Below, in pieces: positions 8,752 through 17,691 of a stretch of DNA of 64,000 nt. A model generated the notes under the pieces. That model did not search any database. It had not been told where the DNA came from and worked only from the letters and a program-made list of their open reading frames with translations. The stretch comes from Pyxidicoccus trucidator. GTDB lineage: Bacteria; Myxococcota; Myxococcia; Myxococcales; Myxococcaceae. Position 1 is the stretch's first letter; each line of letters starts with the position of its first letter. The stretch spans positions 620,001 through 684,000 of the forward strand of contig NZ_JAAIXZ010000003.1 of the NCBI RefSeq assembly GCF_010894435.1, in the 5' to 3' direction. The position numbers were made by a program, and so were the translations under genes.

Positions 8752-10182
8752 TCACGGGACTTCGCTGAGCAATCCCTGCCGGTAGAGCCAGCCCAGGATG
8801 GCGACGCCCTGGCGCCAGGGCACCTGGCGCGCCCAGGTGTCCGCCATCTGGGGCAGCGTGAGTCCCTTGTCGAGCCGCTCCACGAGGGGCGCCAGCTCGA
8901 CTCCATCCAGCCAGGCCACGGGCCTCGCGAGCCGGGGATGGCTCAGCGCGCGGCGGAGCTCGATGAAGTCTCCGACGATGCATGGCGTGTCCACGAGGAC
9001 GGCCTCGCTGGTCAGCCGCCAGCGGCGGTGGGGCAGCGCGTCTCCCGCGAGCGGAGGAGGCTCCGGGCGCACCGGTGCGGGAGTCGGCGCGGCGCGGTGC
9101 TTCCAGAAGGGCCTGTCGCCGTGGGCCCGGTGCTCCGCGTAGTACCCGGCCGCCCAGGCCGCGTGCCGCGTCACCGAGTCACGTTGGTCCTCCGTGTAGA
9201 AGCGCAGCGCGGCGGCGGCGTGGTCGGGCCGGACGCGCAGGGTGTGCACGGCCACGGCGCCGCTCAGCGCGGTCTGCAGCGCCTTCTGCACTCCCGAGGA
9301 GGAGAGCGGGTCGATGGAGAAGCTGGCCTCGCCCACGAGGATGCAGTCCTCCGAGATGGGCACCTCGCTCCGGTAGCACGTCGCATCGCGCGCGCGCACG
9401 TCGCTGACGAGGCGGGGCGCCGTCCACGCCTCCAGCAGCCCCGAGTCCTCCAGCAGCTCGCGGTAGAGCGGCTCCAGCGTGCGCCGTCCGATGCTCCGCT
9501 CGCGCAGCAGTCCCGGGTCCACGAAGGCCATGGCGCTGAAGCTGCCATCCGGCAGGTGCGCGCCCCAGTACCAGGCGTCCGGCCCCGCCGCCACGCGCGT
9601 CTCCGGGCCCTGACGTTGCTCGCCCCGCCAGTACCCATGGAGCGCCAGGGTGGGCACGGAGACGGGCACCTTTCGGGCTCCGAGGCAGCCACTCCGCCCG
9701 CTCGCGTCCGCGAGGAACCGCGCCCGGAGGCGGGACTCACGCCCCATATAAAGGAGGGGGACCTCCCAGCCCTCCGCCGTCCGCTCGGGACGTCGGGCCG
9801 AGGCGGGCTGGAGCACCCGCACGCCAGCCGAGGCCGCCGCGGCGAGCAGCAGCGCATCGAAGCGTCCCCGGTCCACCAGCAGTCCGGCGGCTCCCGCGCG
9901 CTCGCGCAGGGGCCTCGCGGTGCCATCCTCCCAGCGCACCAGCGCCTCGTGCGCGGGCAGGAAGCCCGCACGCCGCACCTCGTCCGCCACGCCGAGCAGC
10001 TCCAACTGGGGCCACACGCCCGGCGTCAGGGCCTCGCCCACCTGGGGCCGGGGGAAGGCGTGGCGCTCCACGAGACACACCTCATGGCCCAGGCGCGCCA
10101 GCCGCAGCGCCAGCGCGGAGCCCGCGGGCCCTCCACCGATGACGCAGACCTCGGTGTGCTGCCACGCCTCCAACCCGCTCAT
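8752..10182 (-). CDS. FAD-dependent monooxygenase/halogenase-like flavoprotein (LodB/QhpG-like)
   Basis: 476 residues; last gene of a five-gene operon. Its ATG (10182) overlaps the stop of the radical SAM gene in ATGA. The FAD-binding motif is GGGPAG (16-21), with VGEALTPG near residue 48 and the C-terminal FAD motif VGEASFSIDPLSSSGV (283-298), the arrangement of flavin-dependent halogenases and their relatives. The halogenase WxWxIP site is replaced by a related WYWGAHLP (204-211). LodB, the maturation partner of LodA, and QhpG, which hydroxylates the precursor Trp of the CTQ cofactor in quinohemoprotein amine dehydrogenase, belong to this fold group. Given the neighbours, Trp oxidation during quinone cofactor formation is the best guess. 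An additional ~120-residue C-terminal helical domain is present. Confidence 0.75.
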   Translation of the reverse strand: MSGLEAWQHTEVCVIGGGPAGSALALRLARLGHEVCLVERHAFPRPQVGEALTPGVWPQLELLGVADEVRRAGFLPAHEALVRWEDGTARPLRERAGAAGLLVDRGRFDALLLAAAASAGVRVLQPASARRPERTAEGWEVPLLYMGRESRLRARFLADASGRSGCLGARKVPVSVPTLALHGYWRGEQRQGPETRVAAGPDAWYWGAHLPDGSFSAMAFVDPGLLRERSIGRRTLEPLYRELLEDSGLLEAWTAPRLVSDVRARDATCYRSEVPISEDCILVGEASFSIDPLSSSGVQKALQTALSGAVAVHTLRVRPDHAAAALRFYTEDQRDSVTRHAAWAAGYYAEHRAHGDRPFWKHRAAPTPAPVRPEPPPLAGDALPHRRWRLTSEAVLVDTPCIVGDFIELRRALSHPRLARPVAWLDGVELAPLVERLDKGLTLPQMADTWARQVPWRQGVAILGWLYRQGLLSEVP

Positions 10183-11591
10183 CCGCTCACGGGTGGCAGG
10201 CCGAAGTAGTCGGGCCGGGCGTGGGAGAGGCGGCTGTACGCCTCCAGGCAGTAGTGCAGCCAGCCCCGGATGTAGTCGCAGGCCGGGCGTCCTCGCTGAA
10301 TCACCTCGTGGTGGCAGCCGCCGCCGCACAGGTACCGGGCCCAGCAGGAGCGGCACGGCTCCTGGCGGTGCACATGGCGGCCCGTGAGCCAGCGCGACTG
10401 GCGCTCGCGGTCCACGCCGGTGGCGAGGTCTCCCATTGCGCCCTCCTCGTCACCGACGAAGCGGTGGCACGCGGACAGCTCGCCGCTGGCGGAGACGCCG
10501 AGGTAGCCCGCGCCCGCGCCGCATGGGTAGGGCCGGTGGGTGCCCTTGTGCAGCTCGCGCATGGCGTTGACCATGTTGGAGAACGGGTAGCGCCGCCCGG
10601 CGATGAGCCGCCGCTCGAACTCCTGGCCGCAGTCCACCATCTGCTCGAGCATCAGCTCCAGCTCCGGGTGTCCCAGCTCGTCACGGCCCGTGGGCGAGCT
10701 GAGCATCGGAGAGAAGCCGACGGAGTGGAACCCCTGCTCCACGAAGGCGTCCAGCGTCTGGCGCAGCTCCAGGTTGCGCGGCGTGACGGTGACGCGCGCG
10801 GAGACCTGCATCCGGCGCTGGCGGGCCAGCAGCGGCGCCACGTTCGTCATCACCCGCGCGAAGCTGCCCTGGCCTCCCTTGAAGGCGCGCAGCCGGTCAT
10901 GGGTCTCCTGGAGGCCGTCCAGGCTCACCGTCACCGCGAAGCCGTGCTCCTCCAGGAAGGCGCCGTCGTCGTCGGTCAGCAGCGTGCCGTTGGTGGTGAG
11001 CGACAGCGTCAGCGAGACGCCCTTCTCCCGAGCCAGCTCCACGGCTCGCTCCGTCGCGGCGCGGATGACGGCCCGGTTGAAGAGGGGCTCGCCTCCGAGG
11101 AACGACAGGTTGACCCGCTCGTCGCGGGCGGCGTCGCGCAGCAGCAGGTCCACTGCCTCCAGCGCCGTCTGCAGCGGCATGTTGCGCGCCGGGCCGCCGA
11201 AGTCCCCCTGCTGCGCGTAGCAGTAGGTGCAGCCCAGGTTGCACTTCTGCGCCACGGCCAGGGACAGCGCCCGGACTGGAGGCGCGTGCACGGGCGCGTC
11301 ATCGATGAACGGAGCCTCGGAGACGCCCAGCGTGTCCAGCAGCAGCCGCACCGCCGCGCCGTCGTGGGCCTGTCGCGCGCGGTCCAGTGCTTCGGAGGCC
11401 TCGGCATCCACGTCGAACAGGCGGCTGCCGTTCACCACCAGCAGGTGCTGGCCCGCCTGCGTCTGGTAGAGGTGCACGTCTGGCACGTGGGGCAGGGACA
11501 CCGCGAAGAGTCGCCGGGCCTGCTCCGGAGCGTGCTCCCGTGCCTGCTCCGGGGTGGGCATTCCGTCGGGCGTCGCGACCGGGCCGCTCAT
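10179..11591 (-). CDS. Radical SAM/SPASM peptide- or protein-modifying enzyme
   Basis: 470 residues. The radical SAM cluster motif is C-x3-C-x2-C at Cys117, Cys121 and Cys124 (KCNLGCTYCYA), followed by the GGEP motif (166-169). The C-terminal SPASM region has eight cysteines (357, 375, 413, 416, 422, 426, 438, 448), including CGGGCHHE, enough for two auxiliary Fe-S clusters. SPASM enzymes modify ribosomally made peptides or proteins; QhpD, of this type, makes the Cys-to-carboxylate thioether links in the CTQ-bearing subunit of QHNDH. The gene is joined by ATGA overlaps at both ends (11588-11591 with the CTQ-candidate subunit, 10179-10182 with the flavoprotein), so its substrate is most likely the preceding 288-residue protein. 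The first ~105 residues may be a substrate-recognition (RRE-like) region. Confidence 0.85.
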   Translation of the reverse strand: MSGPVATPDGMPTPEQAREHAPEQARRLFAVSLPHVPDVHLYQTQAGQHLLVVNGSRLFDVDAEASEALDRARQAHDGAAVRLLLDTLGVSEAPFIDDAPVHAPPVRALSLAVAQKCNLGCTYCYAQQGDFGGPARNMPLQTALEAVDLLLRDAARDERVNLSFLGGEPLFNRAVIRAATERAVELAREKGVSLTLSLTTNGTLLTDDDGAFLEEHGFAVTVSLDGLQETHDRLRAFKGGQGSFARVMTNVAPLLARQRRMQVSARVTVTPRNLELRQTLDAFVEQGFHSVGFSPMLSSPTGRDELGHPELELMLEQMVDCGQEFERRLIAGRRYPFSNMVNAMRELHKGTHRPYPCGAGAGYLGVSASGELSACHRFVGDEEGAMGDLATGVDRERQSRWLTGRHVHRQEPCRSCWARYLCGGGCHHEVIQRGRPACDYIRGWLHYCLEAYSRLSHARPDYFGLPPVSG

Positions 11592-12454
11592 GCCGGGGGC
11601 TCCCCTTCCTCCTCCGGCATGAACACCGAGTCACTGTCCTGGCCCTCAATCTGGAAGCGCAGCGACTCCTGCCAGTGGCGGAACAGGTCGTCGTAGGAGA
11701 CCAGCCGCGAGTCCGTGCGGTTGTCGAGGATGTACTGCCGGGGCATCTCGGGCCCGCGCTCCTTCTGCATCCAGTTGAAGCCGACGCTGGTGCCCTGGGG
11801 GCCCTGCTCCACGCCGACGTAGTCCGGGCGGCTGGCGGCCCAGTAGTAGCAGGCGCACTCGCGGTAGTCGTTCTGCCAGGGTGAGCACAACCCCTGCGTC
11901 AGCTCGCCGGGCTGGGCCAGCTCCTCGGCGATGACGGCGAGCTGCCCCTGCTCGCCCCGGGCGAAGAAGTGCCGGACCTCCAGGTCCACCGCGATGAGCT
12001 TCTTCTTGTCCGTGGGAATGGCGGCCGGCAGCGGAGACTCCGCCGCGGTGAACTCGCAGCGCACCTTCTTGCCCGCCTTGCCGTGCAGCACCTCGGCCAG
12101 GACGTTGGACCACTCCATGAAGGCGACGCCCTCCGGGTTGGCCGAGTTGGTGAGCTGGATGGGGTCGGCGCCCGGACGCTGGGGGCCCATGACGGGCACG
12201 ACGAGCGGCTTGCCGTCCACGCGCAGCAGCCGGTGGTGGAGCAGGCGCTCCAGGCCCTTGTCCGTCTTCATCACGTAGTTGTCCGCCTCGTGCATCTCGA
12301 TGCCGACGAAGATGCGGCGCCACACGTTGCGGAAGTCGAACTCCAGTCCGGGGAAGCAGTTGGAGATGGCGGACGAGGGCAGGGTGCCCGGTGGGTTGCC
12401 CGCCGCCCGGTAGTGAAGCTGCGCGGACAGGTTCTTCGGGTCGAGCTTCTTCAT
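11588..12454 (-). CDS. LodA/GoxA-like C-terminal quinoprotein subunit, CTQ-site candidate
   Basis: 288 residues, no signal peptide. It resembles the C-terminal cofactor half of LodA/GoxA oxidases, in which a Cys and a Trp are crosslinked to form cysteine tryptophylquinone. Candidate cofactor residues are Cys33 in ISNCFPGLE (compare the family Cys shortly before F-x-PGIE) and Trp193 in CSPWQNDYRECACYYW (compare the LodA VPWQ-x-D segment). A Cys-rich cluster (190, 200, 202) next to Trp193 could host extra crosslinks. In LodA the two residues are 65 apart (Cys516, Trp581); here they are 160 apart, so there is an insertion. Both ends of the gene are ATGA overlaps with neighbours, implying stoichiometric production with the N-terminal-like subunit and the maturase. 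Confidence 0.65.
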   Translation of the reverse strand: MKKLDPKNLSAQLHYRAAGNPPGTLPSSAISNCFPGLEFDFRNVWRRIFVGIEMHEADNYVMKTDKGLERLLHHRLLRVDGKPLVVPVMGPQRPGADPIQLTNSANPEGVAFMEWSNVLAEVLHGKAGKKVRCEFTAAESPLPAAIPTDKKKLIAVDLEVRHFFARGEQGQLAVIAEELAQPGELTQGLCSPWQNDYRECACYYWAASRPDYVGVEQGPQGTSVGFNWMQKERGPEMPRQYILDNRTDSRLVSYDDLFRHWQESLRFQIEGQDSDSVFMPEEEGEPPA

Positions 12455-13881
12455 TCCGTGTCCCCTCCGTCCCTCGCGGGCCGGGCCTGCTTGAACAGCG
12501 CCCGACGTGCGGCCTTGCTCACGATGTCCACCTGCCGGCGGGTGAGCGCCAGCGCGCGTCCGTCCGCGCCGCGCATCATCGCCGGCATCTTCCGGCGCCC
12601 CTTGTTGCTCAGGTCGCCAATCTCGTCATGGCGCCGCAGCACGTCCGAGAACCAGGGCGCCGCCCCGCCGCGCAGCGCGGTGAAGACGTTCTGGTGCAGG
12701 GCCTTGATGGTGAGGTTGTCCACCAGCGACGGGGCCATGATGGGCTCGAAGAGGCGGCCGGTGTCCGCGGTGTCCTGCCGCACCATGGTGCTGGCCACGT
12801 CCACCTGGCCATTCACGGTGTTGCCGTTCATCACCGCGGTGTTCATCAGCCGGATGGTCTCGAAGGCCCGGCGGACGATGTCCTCGGCTGCCTCCGGCGT
12901 GGCGTCGCGCTCGCGCGTCTGGGGCCCGTGGAGCGCCTGGTCCAGGTCATCCGCCACGGTGCGAATCGGCAGGCTGTCCGGAGCGAAGGCCGGCGGCCCG
13001 GCGCCGATGCGCGCGAAGGCCTTGAGCGGCTCGGCGGCGCCCTTGAGCTTGAGCTGGACGTGGACCAGCCCGTCGCACTCGTCGTCGAAGTACCCGCGGC
13101 TCTTCCAGTACGCGCCGTTCGGGTCGAACCCGCCCTTCTTGTCCGCCGAGTAGCCCGCGTAGATTTGCGCCGGCATCGTCAGCTCGGGGCCGGAGCTCTC
13201 CTGGTAGCCGTGCCAGTCACCCTTCTCCGGGTCATAGAGGATGCGCTCGGGCGCCAGGTTGTCATCGTGCGTGGGCTTGCCGTCGTCTCCTGTCGTCTCC
13301 TCGCTGGAGCCGTACACCTTCCCGTGCGCGGGGGTGAAGCGCAGGCGTATCTCCGGGAAGTCGTCGGTGGGGCGGATGTACCGCACCGAGCCCAGCGGCA
13401 GCACCTTGCCCTCTCGGAAGTTGCGGCACTGCCCGTCGAGCGCGTGGACGTCATGGTCCGAGAAGCGCCCCGTGCTGGCGATGATTTTGTCCCGGGCTTC
13501 TCCGGTGCGTCGGTACATCTTGATGTTGCCCACCCGCACCTCCCACTTCACGTCCGAGGGGCGCAGCCCATGCTGGGCGAGCAGCTCGACGGTGAGCGGC
13601 ACCAGGCTGTCCTTGTCGGTGACGGCCCAGACCTCGAGGAAGGGCGCCACCGGGCGGATGTGGCCCTCGGCGGACTTGAAGGTGATTTCGGTGGGGAGGA
13701 AGGCCTCGGAGATGGCGCCTGTCTCCGGGTCCACGCGGAAGGTGGGGGCGGCGCGCAGGCGCCGGAAGCCGAGCGGGTCCTCGGGAGGAAGCTCCAGCTC
13801 GTAGTTGTCCAGCGGGTCCGGGGCCTCGCCGAGACGCGCGATGGCCAGCGGGGGAAGGATTCGCAGTTCCTTGATGGTCAC
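12451..13881 (-). CDS. LodA/GoxA-like N-terminal subunit
   Basis: 476 residues from a GTG (13881) with GGAGG 8 bases upstream. It opens with LRILPPLAIARLGEAPD, matching the N-terminal IHPAIGIARLG-type signature of LodA/GoxA quinoproteins. The rest (two long beta-rich blocks with KIIASTGRFSDHDVHALDG and PEIRLRFTPAHGKVYGSS) fits the N-terminal beta domain. It ends before the cofactor region, and the next gene, overlapping by ATGA, supplies the C-terminal-like part. A normal LodA is a single chain of about 700 residues, so this looks like a heteromeric version; 476 plus 288 residues is close to that total. A simple frameshift is unlikely because each half has its own start and coupled overlap. 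Confidence 0.65.
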   Translation of the reverse strand: MTIKELRILPPLAIARLGEAPDPLDNYELELPPEDPLGFRRLRAAPTFRVDPETGAISEAFLPTEITFKSAEGHIRPVAPFLEVWAVTDKDSLVPLTVELLAQHGLRPSDVKWEVRVGNIKMYRRTGEARDKIIASTGRFSDHDVHALDGQCRNFREGKVLPLGSVRYIRPTDDFPEIRLRFTPAHGKVYGSSEETTGDDGKPTHDDNLAPERILYDPEKGDWHGYQESSGPELTMPAQIYAGYSADKKGGFDPNGAYWKSRGYFDDECDGLVHVQLKLKGAAEPLKAFARIGAGPPAFAPDSLPIRTVADDLDQALHGPQTRERDATPEAAEDIVRRAFETIRLMNTAVMNGNTVNGQVDVASTMVRQDTADTGRLFEPIMAPSLVDNLTIKALHQNVFTALRGGAAPWFSDVLRRHDEIGDLSNKGRRKMPAMMRGADGRALALTRRQVDIVSKAARRALFKQARPARDGGDTE

Positions 13882-13906
13882 GCCAGGTCCTCCGGTGTGA
13901 GGCGGC

Positions 13907-15364
13907 TCAGGGCTTCGGAATCATCTGGAGGGTGCTCTGCAGCGCCGCTCCATCCAGGTCCTCCAGGGCCCGGAGGTAGTCGGTGTGACGGCCCGGGTAG
14001 TCCCTGTGCAGCGAGTGGACGAGCTCCAGCGACGCCTCCAGGAGGTCGCGGTGCACGCGCCAGCGGTCCGCCTCCGAGTTCGGCAGGTCCAGCGTGTAGG
14101 GCATCTCGAAGGGGGGCGCGGCCACCGCGCCCGAGCCCGTCGTGTCCAGCGGCAGCTCCACCAGGATGTTGGAGATGGCGCGCACGTTGTACATCTCGCC
14201 GAAGGTGCGGTTGATGAGCAGTCCGCGCGGAGTGAGCGTGTCTCCCTGTCCCGTGGCGCCAGCGAGCTGGTACGCGTGCGTGAGGTACATCAGCAGCATC
14301 CGGTAGCGCACGTTGAACAGGTGGGCCCAGATGACGGACTCCGGATGGGTGATGACGGTGCTCACGGGAGCGGCGGGCGCGCCCCGGCCCTTCGCCGCGG
14401 ACACCCGCACCCGGTTGGCGTTCAGGTCCATCACCGTCTTCGGGTTGATGGGCACCGGCCGCGTGGGCGTCCACTCGCCGTCGGGGTACTCGCGGTAGAT
14501 GTCGAGGAAGCGGCGGAAGTGGGACTTCTCGTCCGCGTCCGAGTCGAAGAAGAGGGCCTCGCCCTGGATGCCGACGGCGGCGAGCGCGGCGACGGCCTCG
14601 TCCCGGTTGCTGACGGGCTGGACGATGACGTCCGGCGTGGCCTGGCGGGGCGCGCCGGTGGCCTGCCCGCGCGCGCCGCGCATGTAGCCGCGGCCCCACT
14701 CATCCCACGAGGCCTGGAACGTCGTGGTGGCCGCCTGGAAGTCCGCGTCCTTCACCCAGGTGGGGTTGGCGAGCACCTTCTGCAGCCTGTCGTACAGCAC
14801 GCCCACGCGGTGCAGCGGCTGCTGCGAGGGGTTGCCCTGCTGCGCGCGCTTCTTGACCTCTTCGGCCTCCGGGCCTTCCCAGTCGCCCGGCATCTCCGCG
14901 TAGACGTAGCGGGCCAGCGAGTCCTTGGTGAGCGGCTCCAGGGTGAAGTCGAAGGAGTAGAACTGACTGCCCCAGGGGTAGTCCTCGCGGTCCAGGTTCA
15001 GCGGCGCGCCGATGAGCCGCAGCACGTTCTGCACGGTGATGAGGTGCCCCATCTCCTCCTTGGCGATGCCGAGGACGACTTCCTGCCAGTGCCGCACGCG
15101 CTCCCGGTGCTTCGCGGGGACCAGGGGCCCGCCCAGCGAATAGGCGGCGTACAGGTACTGCGCCATCAGCGCGTGCTCGATTTCCGCGGCGATGTGGAGC
15201 AGGAGGGCGGCGTAGTCGTGCCAGGTGAACTCGGGTGGCAGCGTCGGCTCTTCGCTGAGCAGGGCCTGCATCCGCTGGTGCAGCGTCCCTCGCGCCCCGG
15301 CCGCCGTCTTCAGTTGCACGCCTGGCAGCAGCGCCTCCAGGTGCCTGCTCATCCGTGAACGCAT
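13907..15364 (-). CDS. Ferritin-like domain protein (VioB/RebD N-terminal type)
   Basis: 485 residues from the ATG at 15364, which has a strong GGGAGGGG 5 bases upstream; a second in-frame ATG at 15352 is less well placed. The N-terminal ~200 residues match the ferritin-like four-helix domain seen in VioB/iminophenyl-pyruvate dimer synthase relatives: EIEHALMAQYLYAAYSL and, about 30 residues on, VLGIAKEEMGHLITVQNVLRLIG carry the E-x-x-H and E-E-M-x-H metal ligands. A second helical part contains DSDADEKSHFRRFLDIYREYPDG. It is the promoter-proximal gene of the quinoprotein operon, 25 bases before the LodA-like N-terminal gene. A role in iron or oxygen chemistry during cofactor assembly, or as a diiron oxidase, is inference. 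Confidence 0.75.
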   Translation of the reverse strand: MRSRMSRHLEALLPGVQLKTAAGARGTLHQRMQALLSEEPTLPPEFTWHDYAALLLHIAAEIEHALMAQYLYAAYSLGGPLVPAKHRERVRHWQEVVLGIAKEEMGHLITVQNVLRLIGAPLNLDREDYPWGSQFYSFDFTLEPLTKDSLARYVYAEMPGDWEGPEAEEVKKRAQQGNPSQQPLHRVGVLYDRLQKVLANPTWVKDADFQAATTTFQASWDEWGRGYMRGARGQATGAPRQATPDVIVQPVSNRDEAVAALAAVGIQGEALFFDSDADEKSHFRRFLDIYREYPDGEWTPTRPVPINPKTVMDLNANRVRVSAAKGRGAPAAPVSTVITHPESVIWAHLFNVRYRMLLMYLTHAYQLAGATGQGDTLTPRGLLINRTFGEMYNVRAISNILVELPLDTTGSGAVAAPPFEMPYTLDLPNSEADRWRVHRDLLEASLELVHSLHRDYPGRHTDYLRALEDLDGAALQSTLQMIPKP

Positions 15365-15420
15365 GTCCCCTCCCGACATCGTGGATGCAGCGGATAAACC
15401 AGAACACCCGGAAATTGGGA

Positions 15421-15426
15421 TGTCAA
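15421..15426 (-). promoter_or_regulatory. Candidate -35 hexamer for the quinoprotein operon
   Basis: A perfect TTGACA on the minus strand 57 bases upstream of the operon's first ATG. No good -10 hexamer is seen at 16-18 bases, so the promoter assignment is tentative. The divergent S9 peptidase gene begins at 15595, so 15365-15594 must serve both directions. Confidence 0.3.
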
Positions 15427-15594
15427 ACCCACGGGGTTGTCCAAGTCCTGACATGCAGACCGGCCCTGGAGGTGTGCAAGTCTTTGAGTCAAGAGCCCGG
15501 GGTGACGCCCCCGTCACGTGAAGAAGTGCGAATACCCTTCGCGGCCCACTCCTGTAGGCTGGGTGCCTCTTCCACTACCTCCTGGGGGAACTCG

Positions 15595-17691
15595 ATGCTG
15601 CGGGTGGCGCGAATCATCGGACTGGGCGCGGTGCTGCTGGGCGCGCGGCCCGTCTTCGCACAGCAGGACGTCACCGGGGGCGACGTGCGCCGCGCGGACG
15701 TGGCCCTGCGGGGCGCGGTGGCGCAGGCGGTCCGCCCTCCATTCGACTCCGTCTATGAGGCGCTCCAGCGCACCGTGCGCTTCCGGCAGGTGGCCCTGTC
15801 CCCGAATGGCAAGCGCGTGGCCTGGGTGGAGTCGGGCTCGCCGCAGGCCGGAGCGAACCCGGGGGGCAGCCTCATCCAGGTGCTGGACCTCACCGAGTCG
15901 GAGGCGAAGCCCGTCCGCGTCACCGTGTGCATGGGACAGCACTCGTGCAACGAGTCGTCCCTCGCGTGGAGCCCGGATGGGCGGAAGCTCGCGTTCCTCT
16001 CCGAGGCCGGCCTGGGCGGACAGGTGCAGCTCTACGTCGCGGACCTGTCGGGCGGTCCGGTGCGCAAGCTGACGTCGTTCAAGGGGCCCCTCTCCTCGCC
16101 CCGGTGGGCACCGGACGGGGACTCGGTGGCGGTGCTCGTCATCGAGGGCGAGGGCGCCGAGCACGCCAAGGGCCCCACGGGCCCCGCGTCCCGCGAGACG
16201 GGCGTGGTGCAGGAGTCCCACCCCGTGCGCCGCGTGGCCGTCGTCTCCGTGGAGGACGGCAGCCACCGCCTCGTGTCGCCGGAGGGCCTCTTCGTCTACG
16301 AGCACGCGTGGAGCCCGGACAGCGAGCAGCTCGCCATCACCGCCGCGTCGCCGCCCGGGGACGCCAACTGGTGGGTGGCGAAGCTGCACGCGGTGGACGC
16401 GAAGTCGGGCCGCACGCGCCTGCTCTACACGCCGAGGTGGCAGCTCGCCGAGCCCACGTGGAGCCCCGACGGGAAGCACCTCGCCGTCATCGAAGGGCTG
16501 ATGAGCGACCAGGGCTCCAACGGCGGGGACATCACCGTGGTGCCGGTGGCGGGCGGCAAGGCGCGCAACCTCACGCCCGGGCTGAAGGCCACGGCCACCA
16601 GCCTGGAGTGGGTGGCGCCGGGGCGGCTGGTGTTCGGCGCGCAGGTGCAGGGCGAGTCGGCGCTGGCGGCGGTGGACCCGGTGAAGGGAGCGGTGACGGT
16701 GCTGTGGAAGGGCCCCGAGCGCGTCAGCACGGGCGGCGTCGTGGGCGTGTCGCTGGCACAGGACGGGGTGACGAGCGCGGTGTTGCGCGACTCCTTCACC
16801 CGGGCGCCGGACGTGTGGGTGGGGCCGGTGGGGGAGTGGAAGCCGGTGACGCGGTACAACGCGGAGACGCAGGTGCCCGCGGGCCCCGTGCGCAGCGTGA
16901 CGTGGAAGAGCGATGGGCGGGACGTGCAGGGCTGGCTGCTGGCGCCTCCCACGGCGCCGGTGGGCAGCGCGCGGGCGCCCATGGTGACGATGATTCACGG
17001 CGGCCCGGCGTCGGGGGTGATGCCCTCGTTCAACCCGCAGGCGCTGCTGCTGACGAGCCAGGGCTACTACGTCTTCTTCCCCAACGCGCGCGGCAGCTTC
17101 GGGCAGGGCGCGGACTTCGTGCAGGCCAACCGGCGGGACTTCGGCTACGGAGACTTGCGCGACGTCATGGCGGGCGTGGACACGGTGCTGGCGAGCGCGC
17201 CGGTGGACCCGGCGCGGCTGGGCGTCACCGGGTGGAGCTACGGCGGCTACATGACGATGTGGGCGGTGACGCAGACGCAGCGCTTCCGGGCGGCGGTGGC
17301 GGGGGCGGGCATCTCCAACTGGCAGAGCTACTACGGGACGAATCGCATCGACACGTGGATGCTGCCGTACTTCGGCGCGTCCGTTTACGACGACCCGGAC
17401 CTGTACTCGCGCAGCTCGCCCATCAGCTTCGTGAAGCTGGCGCGCACGCCGACGCTGCTGCTGCACGGGGAGCGGGACGTGGAGGTGCCGGCGTCGCAGA
17501 GCTACGAGTTCTTCAAGGCGCTCAAGGCGCTGGGGCAGAAGACGCAGCTGGTCATCTACGCGGACGAGGGCCACGGGCTGCGCAAGCCGGACCACGCGAA
17601 GGACAGGGCGAAGCGCACGGTGGAGTGGTTCGACACGCACCTGCCGCCGCTGCACCTGAACGGGGCGAAGGTGGCGACGCCGCTGCGCTAG
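15595..17691 (+). CDS. Secreted prolyl-oligopeptidase-family (S9) peptidase
   Basis: 698 residues from the ATG at 15595, which has GGGGGAA just upstream and gives a Sec signal peptide (MLRVARIIGLGAVLLGARPVFAQ). Residues ~50-430 form a TolB/PD40-like beta-propeller with repeated W-S/A-P-D-G motifs. The C-terminal alpha/beta hydrolase has a complete triad: Ser548 in GWSYGGYM, Asp628 in GERDVEVP and His660 in DEGHGL, with the upstream oxyanion motif IHGGP. The family cleaves short peptides, often after Pro or acylated N-termini, in the periplasm or outside. It is convergent with the GNAT gene, the two overlapping by 4 bases at the stops. Confidence 0.9.
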   Translation: MLRVARIIGLGAVLLGARPVFAQQDVTGGDVRRADVALRGAVAQAVRPPFDSVYEALQRTVRFRQVALSPNGKRVAWVESGSPQAGANPGGSLIQVLDLTESEAKPVRVTVCMGQHSCNESSLAWSPDGRKLAFLSEAGLGGQVQLYVADLSGGPVRKLTSFKGPLSSPRWAPDGDSVAVLVIEGEGAEHAKGPTGPASRETGVVQESHPVRRVAVVSVEDGSHRLVSPEGLFVYEHAWSPDSEQLAITAASPPGDANWWVAKLHAVDAKSGRTRLLYTPRWQLAEPTWSPDGKHLAVIEGLMSDQGSNGGDITVVPVAGGKARNLTPGLKATATSLEWVAPGRLVFGAQVQGESALAAVDPVKGAVTVLWKGPERVSTGGVVGVSLAQDGVTSAVLRDSFTRAPDVWVGPVGEWKPVTRYNAETQVPAGPVRSVTWKSDGRDVQGWLLAPPTAPVGSARAPMVTMIHGGPASGVMPSFNPQALLLTSQGYYVFFPNARGSFGQGADFVQANRRDFGYGDLRDVMAGVDTVLASAPVDPARLGVTGWSYGGYMTMWAVTQTQRFRAAVAGAGISNWQSYYGTNRIDTWMLPYFGASVYDDPDLYSRSSPISFVKLARTPTLLLHGERDVEVPASQSYEFFKALKALGQKTQLVIYADEGHGLRKPDHAKDRAKRTVEWFDTHLPPLHLNGAKVATPLR

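Noticed and set aside
12451-12454. Frameshift splitting one LodA gene
   Set aside because: The downstream part has its own ATG in a regular ATGA overlap, as do the next two genes, and the coding quality is intact on both sides.
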